Shown here: in pieces, positions 1 through 8,364 of the stretch
Numbering within the stretch: position 1 is the first letter of the stretch
Layout of the letters: every line of letters starts with the position of its first letter
Source: Chara braunii
Lineage: Eukaryota > Streptophyta > Charophyceae > Charales > Characeae
Direction of reading: 5' to 3'
Assembly: GCA_003427395.1 (NCBI GenBank)
Contig: BFEA01000720.1
Coordinates: forward strand, 76,732 to 96,928
DNA: 20,197 nt
Notes under the pieces: generated by a model
Database searches by the model: none
Told to the model about the DNA's origin: nothing
The model's input: only the letters and a program-made list of their open reading frames with translations
Position numbers and translations under genes: made by a program

Positions 1-337
1 TACGTACCTGGTACATGAAGAGAGGTCGCCGATGGTGTGGACAGTCATGTACATTGCTCTTCTGAGCCGAAGTGATCCTGTTGTGTGAACCAGCTGTAGC
101 GTAGGATAGTATGGTAGAGTAGGCTGGGCGCTGTGCGCCAGACAGAAAGAGCGACTCTGGATACTGTGTTGGTGTGGCCTACGGGCTTGGACATTGGCTC
201 AATACTTCATTGTATTGCTCTTTATGGATGGTTTTCTCGGTGCATTTGTACTCTCTACTTGGGATACTACTACTTGCTCAGCTGTGTGATTTCGCAACTT
301 GGTTTTATGTATATCGCTCACACTCATATTCCTTGCA
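1..337 (+). repeat. 3' part of a 5' LTR (element 1, cut by window edge)
   Basis: This stretch aligns by eye with the R/U5 part of the minus-strand LTR at 6415-7439 and more loosely with the LTRs at 4326 and 17158. Shared landmarks are TACCTGGT near the start, GTAGAGTAG at 114-122, the self-complementary motif at 125-140, and the end ATTCCTTGCA. The terminal CA at 336-337 matches the canonical LTR end. A primer-binding site follows 22 bases later, so this is a 5' LTR of a plus-strand element whose U3 lies left of the window. No gag or pol of this element is visible downstream, so it is truncated or non-autonomous. Confidence 0.75.
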
Positions 338-359
338 CCAGGGACTGGAGAGCATTATT

Positions 360-372
360 TGGTATCAGCATG
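360..372 (+). other. Primer-binding site of element 1 (initiator tRNA-Met type)
   Basis: TGGTATCAGCATG lies 22 bases after the LTR end. Its first nine bases are the exact complement of the 3' end (CUGAUACCA) of plant-type initiator tRNA-Met, the usual primer of plant LTR retrotransposons. Confidence 0.65.
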
Positions 373-862
373 TGTTTACATGTAGATACGAGTACCCTAT
401 TAGATGGGCGCAATCATCAACAATGTATACACTCTGAAGAGTCTGAACCAATGTGACCTGCCTGACAGGGCTGCTGAACCAATTGCAAGCCGGTCAGGTC
501 AAGAGTACACAACGTCAATAATGCAAACTGAAAGCCCACTGCTATGTTTCTCATGAGAGGTGACCAAATGAAGATGGAGCAAGGAAGATATAATTGTCCT
601 TCAGATTCTCAACACCAGTCGTGAGTGAGGACATCCAATTCGCACCTAGCAAGCCTGCATCTTATAAAAAGAATTCAACAGGACAACTTGCAGGCTAGCG
701 GTGAGTGCGGACAACACAATGGTCCACAGTCCCAACCATGCAAGACAACAAACTCACCTCAGCGGGAAGATATTCAGGTTCGGGAAGATTGACACTGGAG
801 TGGACACCCATCAAGAATGGGGTAATCGCATCCAAAAGCTCTTCCGAAACAAATGTATTTGG
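373..862. other. Non-coding leader or flank, no gene seen
   Basis: This follows the PBS and may be the leader of element 1. Open frames are short and show no gag-like features on either strand. I see no RNA gene or motif I can name. Confidence 0.4.
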
Positions 863-1088
863 CAACACAGGCGCATAAGCATGCTGAGAATCACAATGGA
901 AGACAGCACAGAATGCCACAAAAGCACAGTGCACAAAACAAACCCACCATCAATTTTTTTTGTCGAAGACACGCTCAACACAGGCGCATAGGCATGCTGA
1001 GAACCACAATAGAAGACAGCACAGAATGCCACAAAAGCACAGTCCACAAAACAAACACACCATCAATTTTTTTGGTCAAAGACACGCT
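863..1088. repeat. Two-copy tandem duplication, 113-bp unit
   Basis: Copy 1 (863-975) and copy 2 (976-1088) both begin CAACACAGGCGCATA and end in a T-run followed by GTC(G/A)AAGACACGCT. They differ at a handful of substitutions and keep the same length. A faint third echo (GAAGATACGCTC) appears near 1155. The unit shows no coding character. Tandem duplications in leaders of plant LTR elements are common, but the origin here is unknown. Confidence 0.85.
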
Positions 1089-2149
1089 CCATGCCACGAA
1101 GGGCTAGCAGTACCAGAGATACATCCACGTCATGAAAGCACTTTCCATGCCGAAGATACGCTCTCTCAAACATCTGATCACACAATGGAACGCCAACAGG
1201 TCACAGCAACACTAGATCTGGCGTCGTCGATGTTAACTGACACTAAGTGGTACTAACTGAGACTTACAATTGACAGACAAAGTTTGACCGCTGGTCACGT
1301 GGTGTGTTTTGCATTTTTTTCCTTAAAAAAAAAGTGTTACGTTGCGTTTTGCATCATTCAGGACAACCAGACTTGTGTCAAAGACAGTCCCAGGGAAGCC
1401 ACAAGGCTCATGTAGACTGCATTCTGCCACGGTACAAGGACACACCCGTACTTGGCAAGCAAAAAGCCACGCACTTCCAGGATTTAAGGTGGACCCCATT
1501 TCCCAGTCCTCCACCGCCCTTCAGGTCACATCTTTCCAAAAAGTTTCTGAGGAGGATTGTTTGCAAGGTTTCCACAAGCAACAACATCCTTTAAGGATGT
1601 CAACTTGACGATAACCAAGCCATCCTCCCCTGCTTGTTCATAACGCACTTAACAGATTGGGTGAGAAAATTTCAAGTTGAGTTCTAGAGATTCAAAAAAG
1701 ACCGGCCATAACGTTTTTGACAAGGTAAGCAACACCTTCCTTGACCAAGCTGTTATTTCAAGGTCTCTACGCTCTACAGTGTCAGAAGATAGTTGGTCTG
1801 CGACCGGACTGCTAATCTTGCAAGGAACCCGACTGTTCATCACTTGCTGGAGTGTAACAGATAGCATGCACGTAGTACAGATCACACAGATTGCATTGCC
1901 TCACACGAAGCTTAAAGGAGGATGAGTGGAAGCCAGGAAACACAACTCATTTATCATAACCAGATTAAAAATGAAACGGTTTTCACCTGATAGCAGTAGC
2001 GAATGCAGATCCCAGGGCTCGATCCCTAGCTCTCACCTTATCTGTGTACAGTATCTGTGTTGACCCTGAGAGTTGAACGCGTGACCTGTGTGTGTTCGCA
2101 GCAGTTAGGAAGCTGTCGTAGAGTTTGTAGGTGTAAGGGTTCGTTCTGT
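1089..2149. other. Intergenic or decayed repeat, no gene seen
   Basis: All open frames are short and without recognisable domains. Isolated splice-donor-like strings (for example AAGGTAAGC near 1725) have no supporting exon. A GGCTCGATCCC near 2018 resembles a pol III B box, but no cloverleaf or A box accompanies it. Confidence 0.35.
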
Positions 2150-2177
2150 AGACCTGTCGGGTAGAGGTCTTAGGGAG

Positions 2178-2287
2178 TTCTAGAAGTCGTAGCTGTAGGG
2201 CTCCTGAAGGGTCAAGGTCGTAGCTGCTACAGTCTTCGAAAGGCCAGGTCCTAGACTTCTGGAAGGTCCTAGTATTGGCCTTTCGAA
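2178..2287 (+). promoter_or_regulatory. Cluster of TTC/GAA palindromes, heat-shock-element-like
   Basis: TTCTAGAA (2178-2185) and TTCTGGAA (2257-2264) fit the TTCnnGAA core of heat shock elements. Two TTCGAA palindromes lie at 2235-2240 and 2282-2287. The cluster sits 165-270 bases upstream of the TATAAAT at 2451. Spacing between the sites is not the contiguous 5-bp register of a strong element, so the assignment is tentative. Confidence 0.25.
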
Positions 2288-2450
2288 GCTGCTCACGTTT
2301 GAGACAGAGGCAAGTGGGAAAGTGGTGGAGTCTACCCATGCTGAGTCAGGAGTCCCAGTCCCAGACAGTCCTAGTCCAGTCAAGCAAGTACCGTACGGGA
2401 CTGTGTGCACCACGGGCATGGGAAAGGGCCAGACCAACGAGCTACAGAAG

Positions 2451-2457
2451 TATAAAT
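2451..2457 (+). promoter_or_regulatory. TATA box candidate
   Basis: TATAAAT is the best TATA match in the LTR-like block and lies upstream of the motif at 2832-2848 with spacing like that in the intact LTRs. No transcript start can be seen. Confidence 0.35.
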
Positions 2458-3047
2458 TGAGAGGCAGCAACCAGCCATTCATTCATTCTTGTGTAAGCCA
2501 TGCGGAAGCGCTGCCACAGCGACTTGTGCGAGGTGGTCTACAGTAGGCCCGAAGACGAAGTGAGCGAGAAGGAAGCTTAGCCATAGCAATAGGGTAGGCA
2601 GAGGCCATAGCTGCCATAGCTGATAGGAGAGAGAGTGGGGTGTATGAGTGTGCGATTGTACAGTGTGTTGCGTTTGGGATATCCAGGGTGATCCAGAGTT
2701 GAAGTGTGAGCAAACAGTGGTGTTGAACATAGTGACGAGGGTTGGGATGTATAGGTGCTGGTGCACCATAGCCTGTTGAAACGAGTTGCATCTGAACTGT
2801 GTTCTTGGCTTCCATATCTCTGAGCTTTGAGTGGGCGCTATGCGCCAGTGTGAATCACCATCTGTTTGTATGCATCCGAAGCGAAGAACTGAGCGAGTCT
2901 GATTGCAAAAACGTGAGTCCAAAATGTATAGCGCCCAACAGAACTCTAAGTCTCCTTCATCCACCATGAGATCCAGGCCTGGCGCTCTTCAGTACCAGCA
3001 ACCAAGCACCCAGATCAGCGCTCATCAGGTAAGTTTCACCATAGCTC

Positions 3048-4325
3048 ACTTCTCTCTCGCTTCCCTTGATCTCTCTCTTCTCTCCTTCTGTCTATAGTCC
3101 TGACCTACTCTTACTCATCATGCATGCACACTCCCTATCACACGACGATCAACTCTGAATACTACTCACTGAACTCTCCTACTAACTATCCTTACTAAAG
3201 AACTAACTGGCGCTGGCACAGCTATGGCTGCCTTCCTTCCAGTCTGTACCGTTCTTTTCTCTCTCTCAGACGTAGCTCTGCTCACAGCCTAGTGCAGCTC
3301 ACACACATCTAGCGCACAAGTGCCACGGCACTTCCACACTCTCATGCGAAGTGAACATCTGCCGAATGAGGAGGCTGGCCAGTCCTTTATACCGTTGGAG
3401 TGGACTGGCGAGGACTGAACTCGGCCTCCAAGTGTCTGGGACTCCTGCCCAGTACCAGTTGTTGCAAAGTGTGTGTCCCAGTATCCCTTCCCATCGTCTG
3501 CTGCTGCTTGGGCCATCAGGCATGTCTTTGGGACTCCTGGTCTGAATCAGGACTGACTCGTGGGACTGTGACTGGACTGGGACTGTGACCTTTGACTTAT
3601 TGCCGAACAGACGTGACTTTCCATCGAGGAGACATGACCCTAACTCAGTCTTAAAATCTGTGTCCAATACCTGGTCGTCCAGGACCTGTTTGTGACTGCC
3701 AAAACAACTTTTCATTTTATTATGGATGCGACATTTTTCTCAGGAACTTGTCTTTTGGACTGTGACTCGTGAGACTGAGTTCAGGCCGAGAGGGCCCACT
3801 TCATGTTGGGGACACATTTACAGGTCTGAATTGTAAAGGCCCTTTTAATCTGGTGCATCAACCTCTTTATCTACCTGTTCACCTTTTGCTTGACTGGGCT
3901 CCTGACTGCAATTCTCAATCACAGATCTGAGAAACTTGCATGATGCAGCAGCAGCGGAAGTTAAACAAAAAATTTATGTGTGCCGACACCGTGCCTGGGC
4001 CCGCCAACAAGCAACCTGGACAACATTCAACCTGGTTACTACCTCATCATATGCGATCCTTTGCATCCAGCATCTGTTTTCAGATGTAGATGATACACAT
4101 TGTCCGCATGTCGGACGAGTCTTCACTGACAAACAACCTAGACAGAATACAAGCTAGTCGTTGAATCATGGTGTATGTCTCTCTTAAACCACCAGTACCT
4201 TACGAAGCACTTCTCCGAACCTTTTTTTTTCCGAGCTACCGAACCGCTTTGTTGCGGTAGGAGGAAGCCGGAGAAAAGCAGTCCTACAACAGGCTACCGG
4301 TCCTTACAATGTCGAGGCCCCCGTA
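3048..4325. other. Flank of the plus element, no gene seen
   Basis: It contains pyrimidine-rich DNA (3050-3260), a degenerate GGGACTGTGACT-rich patch (about 3530-3600) and a T-run at 4221-4230. Open frames are short and unconvincing on both strands. The last five bases, CCGTA (4321-4325), are where a target-site duplication of the LTR at 4326 would be expected. Confidence 0.4.
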
Positions 4326-5234
4326 TGCGAGGCCACTGCCTCTATGAGCCCATTCAGCCCCCATTTTGGAGCCAATCGGCCGCCCCAAGTGAAGGCAGGC
4401 TCGACGAGGCCCTCAGGGCCTTATTTTGGCCACTGCGCAACTAAGGAAATTCAGGGAGTTGCGCAGCGCCAGTTGGTTGAGAGAACCCAGGCCCTGGGCC
4501 GCCTGTGTGAACGTATGGAAAGCAGGCCCTGGGCTGGATACGGGTACTGGGTCAAACACACGCCACAGGCAGTTGGTGCATGCAACCACCTCAGGCCCCA
4601 GGCCTGTTCTCGATCGTGCTGGGCCTCAGGCTACCGGGGCCTACTGGAAGCTTCCTGGGACTGGACGCAGGCAGGCCACTTCGATATAGCAAAGGGCCTG
4701 CCTCCGCATTCCTCATTGGGGTGCTGGCTGCATGCTGCGCAAGCGCTGCTGCTGCGCTAATTGCTGGCTGGCGCCTACACACTCACGGGCAAGCAGGGAA
4801 GGAGCAGGCAGCCATAGCCGAGCTGCGCTGCTGCACAGGGTGGTCCTTGGGTGCAAGTGATATCTGTGTGGTGGGGAACGAGGTTGTGAGTAAGGCGAGA
4901 GACATACCTGGTGCTGGAAGCGTGCGACATTGGTCGCTGTATGCTCGTACTTCGGGAGAGCTGTTGTCGTCAACTTCGGCATTGTAGTATAGGCTAGATA
5001 GGATCTGCCACATGTAGTCTGGGCGCCGAGTGCCAGATAGGATATCAACTCTGGTTCTTCGTTGATGATGATGATGGGACTATTTCAGCATTGTCAATTA
5101 TGAACTGTTGGTGTGTTCTTATTTAGTGAATCTCGTGATGCAATTCTGCTGTTGGTTCGAGGTCACGACTATCTGGACTCATATGTATGATGCTGTTTGA
5201 TTGCTGCAGTTCGCTATTGCTCATCTTCCTTGCA
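4326..5234 (+). repeat. 5' LTR of the plus element
   Basis: It begins TGCGAGGCCACT and ends CTTCCTTGCA, so it has TG..CA termini. It matches 17158-18073 throughout, with roughly 30 substitutions counted by eye and one length-variable patch near 4812-4836. Landmarks are an AGGCCCT-C-AGGGCCT palindrome (4407-4421), a TATA-like GATATAGC near 4683, the self-complementary motif at 5020-5036, and a short GAT repeat near 5064 that is one unit shorter than in the 3' LTR. A PBS follows three bases after the end. Confidence 0.92.
4683..4690 (+). promoter_or_regulatory. TATA-like site in the 5' LTR
   Basis: GATATAGC lies about 335 bases before the conserved self-complementary motif. The same site occurs in the 3' LTR near 17516, and a similar CATATAGGC lies at the equivalent place in the minus-strand LTR. 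This is a weak match to a TATA box. Confidence 0.3.
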
Positions 5235-5237
5235 ATT

Positions 5238-5249
5238 TGGTATCGAAGC
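5238..5249 (+). other. Primer-binding site of the plus element
   Basis: TGGTATCGAAGC starts three bases after the LTR end. The first seven bases complement the GAUACCA end of initiator tRNA-Met; the next bases depart from the usual CAGAGC. The same ATTTGGTATC string precedes the PBS of element 1, which supports the assignment. Confidence 0.65.
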
Positions 5250-6414
5250 TGTGGTACGATTGCGCTGATCTGGCGCTTGTCTTCTGCCTTATGCGGTACA
5301 TACATGCGGTCTGCTTGGTGAGTTTGGCCGTAAGTGGTGTGTAGTGAGGAGGGTGGAGACGAGTGTAGTGGCGACCCAGGAGGTGAGGGGATCGCCAGGA
5401 AGGCTATGTGGGGGTAACGTGGTCTGGACAGTGTGATGAGAACTATCTAATGTGGGATTGATGCTGAGAGGTGGAACGGCGAGATAATGCTGGTTGTGCC
5501 GATGCAGTGACTGGTCATCGCAATCGCCATCAGGTCATCTGGTGAGATTATCTCTGTGGTTGGGCGCAGCTATTTGAGGTAATGTTGCTCTTAACCTTAT
5601 CTACCCTCTTCGACACTTCTTACCGTGAGGTTGTGTGTTCCTTCTTGAGAATCCTCTCATTGTGAGGTGTCGAGTGCGCTCAACCTTGAGAGTCGGCAAT
5701 GTTCAAGTGGAGCATCTGGGAGAAGATGGGCGGAGCTTTCTGAAGGGCCCTGGACGAAGCAATGGGTCACGGTCACCATGCCAACCCACCAGGAGTAGAG
5801 CACGCATGCTTTGCTGCTTGTCCTTTGTTTGGCTTGCTGCGCTGTTAGATGGGTACTGAAGGGCAGGCCAGCCCTTAAGGGAGACGAGACCGGGCGTCTT
5901 TAAATAAGCACCGGAAGGGGAACCATTGGCTGTGATCGTCGTCCGGCTGCGACGTAAAAGGATTCCTGGAGTCACTTGGGGGCGGACGTTAAATTGCCTC
6001 TGGATCAGCCAATGGTTTAAGGCTCACTGCACACGAGGATAATCCAGTGCAGGGCTGGCCAGCTCAGCAGATACTCGGGGCACAGGGGTGGGCCGGACAC
6101 ACATCTTTAGACACACGACGCTCTCCAGATTGCTCAGGGACGCTGACGTCAAGTGATACTCAGGGGAACTAAGGGAGGGGTAAATTTCAGGTGATAAGTT
6201 CGAGAAAATTCCATCCTGTCCTATCCGCACAAATTATTCTATTTTTATGTTTTGATTAGTTAGGTGTACAGCCATTGACATCTGACAGACAGCATTAGTT
6301 AGAACTGTTTCTTGTTCATGGTGCTTCTGTTTGCGGACTAATCATACTAAAAATAGTATCATTTGTATGAATCTGACTTACCTGTTGGGCCCGAATGTTT
6401 AGTCTCAAACATAG
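5250..6414 (+). other. Leader of the plus element up to the inserted element
   Basis: These 1.2 kb lie between the PBS and the end of the minus-strand LTR. No gag-like frame or coiled coil is seen, so this is either non-coding leader or degraded. It holds an inverted pair of CCAAT boxes (5921-6017) and a short ATACTA-AAAA-TAGTAT hairpin near 6346. The last five bases, CATAG (6410-6414), would be one copy of the target duplication of the minus element, whose other end is lost. Confidence 0.5.
5921..6017. repeat. 12-bp perfect inverted repeat with CCAAT cores
   Basis: AACCATTGGCTG (5921-5932) and CAGCCAATGGTT (6006-6017) are exact reverse complements separated by 73 bases. Each arm contains a CCAAT box. 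A TTTAAATA string lies just upstream near 5900. The function is unknown. Confidence 0.6.
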
Positions 6415-7439
6415 TGCAAGGAACATGAATACGAACGAAGCACAGAAATCCAGAATGCAAAATCACACTGAAGTCCAAGTAGTCAAAGCAAGAGCAGATA
6501 GCACAATGGAACCGAGTAACCATCCAATTGAGAATGATACAGAAGAATCGTGAGTCAATGTCCATGCCCAACAGGGCAACACCAACAGCATAACCCAATG
6601 TAATTCTCTCATATGAATGGCGCCAGGCGCCCTATCTACTCTACAGACTAAGCCTACAACTACAGCAATGAAAGCAACCAGACAATCTGACTACCAGCGA
6701 GTGATGATGTCAACACCAATGTCGACCTCCACCTCCACCAGGTACGTGTCCTCTTCACCCACACTCTCCCTTGTTACCCACACAGCGCCCTTCACCTTCG
6801 AAGAACCGCCTTCGCCCTCACCTCAGTTGCGCCCCATGCAGCCCGGCTATGGCCGCCAGCGCATAGTGCACAGGCAGCGCCCTACCACCTAGCGCCTGCC
6901 TGCCTTGCACATCTTCTTAGCGCACCGCAGCAGCAGCTCGCATTCGCGCAGCATGCCAGCAATGCTGGCATTGGCCAAGAGTCCCTGCCCACTCGCCCTG
7001 CTTGCCTATATGCCAGTGTTGCGTGTGGGCGGCCTCCCTTCAGCCTGCGTCTGGGCCCCAATCGCTGAACCCAGGCCCAATACAGTTGAGGCCCGGGGGA
7101 ATGCAGTTGCGCCCCTTTCATCAAGGCTTGTGGCCAGATTCAAATAGTGGGCCGATTTCCCTTTGGCATTTTCGGCCTCTATACCCAGCATGCATTGCCG
7201 GCCCCAAGTTCAAGTGCCCAGGGCCTAACTAACTCAGAGGGCCCTGGGATCCCCACATTTGCAGAGATTCGAGACTCAGTGCACTCCAACCAACTGGCGT
7301 GCTGCAACTGTATGGACCCCGACATCGGGAAATGTTTGCACAGAGGGCTCTTGTTGATTTGCTGGCCCGCCTTCACTTAGGACGGGCACTAGGCTTGCTG
7401 GGTCCTTAGCCCAAAACATGTACAACATGGCAAGGCCCA
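6415..7439 (-). repeat. 3' LTR of the minus element
   Basis: On the minus strand it begins TGGGCCTTGCC at 7439 and ends TTCCTTGCA at 6415. The start sits directly after a polypurine tract that resembles the one of the plus element. It shares the CACGTACCTGGT stretch, the GTAGAGTAG string, the self-complementary motif (6618-6634) and the end sequence with the partial LTR at 1-337. U3 is rich in GGGCC/GGCCC motifs. At 1025 bp it is about 110 bp longer than the LTRs of the plus element. Confidence 0.82.
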
Positions 7440-7455
7440 TTCCATCCCCCTTAGC
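7440..7455 (-). other. Polypurine tract of the minus element
   Basis: On the minus strand GCTAAGGGGGATGGAA immediately precedes the LTR start. It aligns with GCTAAGCAGGAGGGAA of the plus element (17142-17157). This is the expected plus-strand DNA primer for reverse transcription. Confidence 0.75.
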
Positions 7456-7476
7456 TTCAAAAGTCCGTTGAGATGC

Positions 7477-7869
7477 TTACTTCGCAGGTGCCTTCCCTTT
7501 CAGCTTCTTCTCATATTCTGCCACCACCTGAGGAGCTGTGTCAATCAGTTCCTCTCTGGTCAACCACCGGTCTTGATGCCTGAATCTGACGCGATATTCT
7601 CTCTTGGGTTTAGGAGGTCTTCCTCTACCCAATGGCTTCTGAACAGGCAGATCTTTGTGCTCCACAATGTCGTCGATGTCCGCTTGACCATCCATGGTTG
7701 GGGGCAGCATCGATCTCCTGGAAGGGAATTGATCTGTCTCAGCGAAAGGTGCAAGCTTTGAGGCATGAACGACTGGGTGAGTGCGTAGGTGTCCACGGAC
7801 ACGAATGACATATGTGGGACCATCCATCTCATCTCCCACTATATCCAGGACTTCCCAAGGACCAAAGTA
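7477..7869 (-). pseudogene. Pol C-terminus: integrase GPY/F-like module and chromodomain-like tail (minus element)
   Basis: The frame reads GPWEV then VIRVRGHLRTHPVVHASKLAPF, where the HPVxHxSxLxPF string is the usual C-terminal integrase module of Ty3/gypsy elements. A linker with MLPPTMD and DIDDIVEHKDLP follows. The tail, with EYRVRFRHQDRWLTREEL and VVAEYEKKL, fits a divergent chromodomain, which in chromoviruses guides integration to chromatin. The section ends in a natural-looking stop just before the polypurine tract. It is cut off from the rest of pol by a TAG at 7870-7872 in the same frame. No separate start codon is implied. Confidence 0.75.
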
Positions 7870-8364
7870 CTAAGGCATTAGTTTGCGAGAGTTTCTGAAT
7901 TCTTGTCCTAACTCACTAGCCTGGACCCAGACACGTTCCCCTACCTGAAATGTGGACTGTCTACGGTGTTGATTCTCAGAAGCAATCATTGCTTGCTGAG
8001 CTTTCTTCATGTGCTCGACAGCTTCTTGCAGCAACTTCTCATACTGCACACCATACTCAAGTGTGCCTGGAGTTGCAGCGAGTCGGTTTTCGGGTAGGAG
8101 GAAGTCTAATGCTGATCTACGCTTTCATCCCAAGTGAAGTTGATTAGGACTAACGTCGGTACTGCTGTGGACAACATTGTTGTACAGGCTGGCGATGAGA
8201 GGCAACTGGTCATCCCAATCATCCTGGCTGGGCTTGATGTAATGCCTCAGCAAGTGTTGTACAAGTCTGTTCATTTGCTCGGCTTGTCCGTTGGCTTCGG
8301 GATGATTCCCTGAAGTCATCTGTTTTGCAGTCTTCCTCCACAACTCACTTGTGAATCGGACATC
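7870..8364 (-). pseudogene. Integrase core C-terminal half (minus element), broken
   Basis: This section is in the same frame as the upstream RT-integrase frame but is isolated by TGA at 8365-8367 and interrupted by TGA at 8125-8127, with TAG at 7870-7872 at its end. It contains HPEANGQAEQ, which carries the third catalytic acidic residue (the E of the DDE triad), then YNNVVHSSTDVSP. Compared with the plus element it lacks about five residues just before QMTSGNHPE, an in-frame deletion near 8325. The charged stretch around 7960-8040 (EAVEHMKKAQQAM) matches the plus element. Confidence 0.75.

Larger units (their letters stand above)
2150..3047 (+). repeat. LTR-like promoter block (unpaired, boundaries uncertain)
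   Basis: The block has the same internal order as the proven LTRs. A TATA box (2451-2457) is followed by a stretch with CATTC repeats and GGAAGCGCTGC, which weakly resembles the sequence after the TATA-like site of the 4326 LTR. The self-complementary TGGGCGC..GCGCCAG motif follows at 2832-2848. TATA-to-motif spacing is about 380 bases, against about 335-380 in the other LTRs. By analogy the 3' end should fall about 215 bases past the motif, near 3047, but no clear CA end, PBS or partner LTR is visible. It could be a diverged solo LTR or an unrelated promoter. Confidence 0.35.

Noticed and set aside
133-456. 107-codon plus-strand frame near the window start
   Set aside because: It crosses the LTR end and primer-binding site, so it cannot be a conserved gene of the element.
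2010-2050. tRNA- or SINE-like B box (GGCTCGATCCC)
   Set aside because: No matching A box at the right distance, no cloverleaf and no poly-A or T terminator; a single weak match.
2479-2967. 162-codon minus-strand frame
   Set aside because: It runs through the LTR-like block and the hairpin motif, with no domain and no homologous frame in the other LTRs.
1-3047. Pairing of the LTR at 1-337 with the block at 2150-3047 as one short non-autonomous element
   Set aside because: The two are not alignable outside the hairpin motif, whereas LTRs of one insertion should be near-identical.
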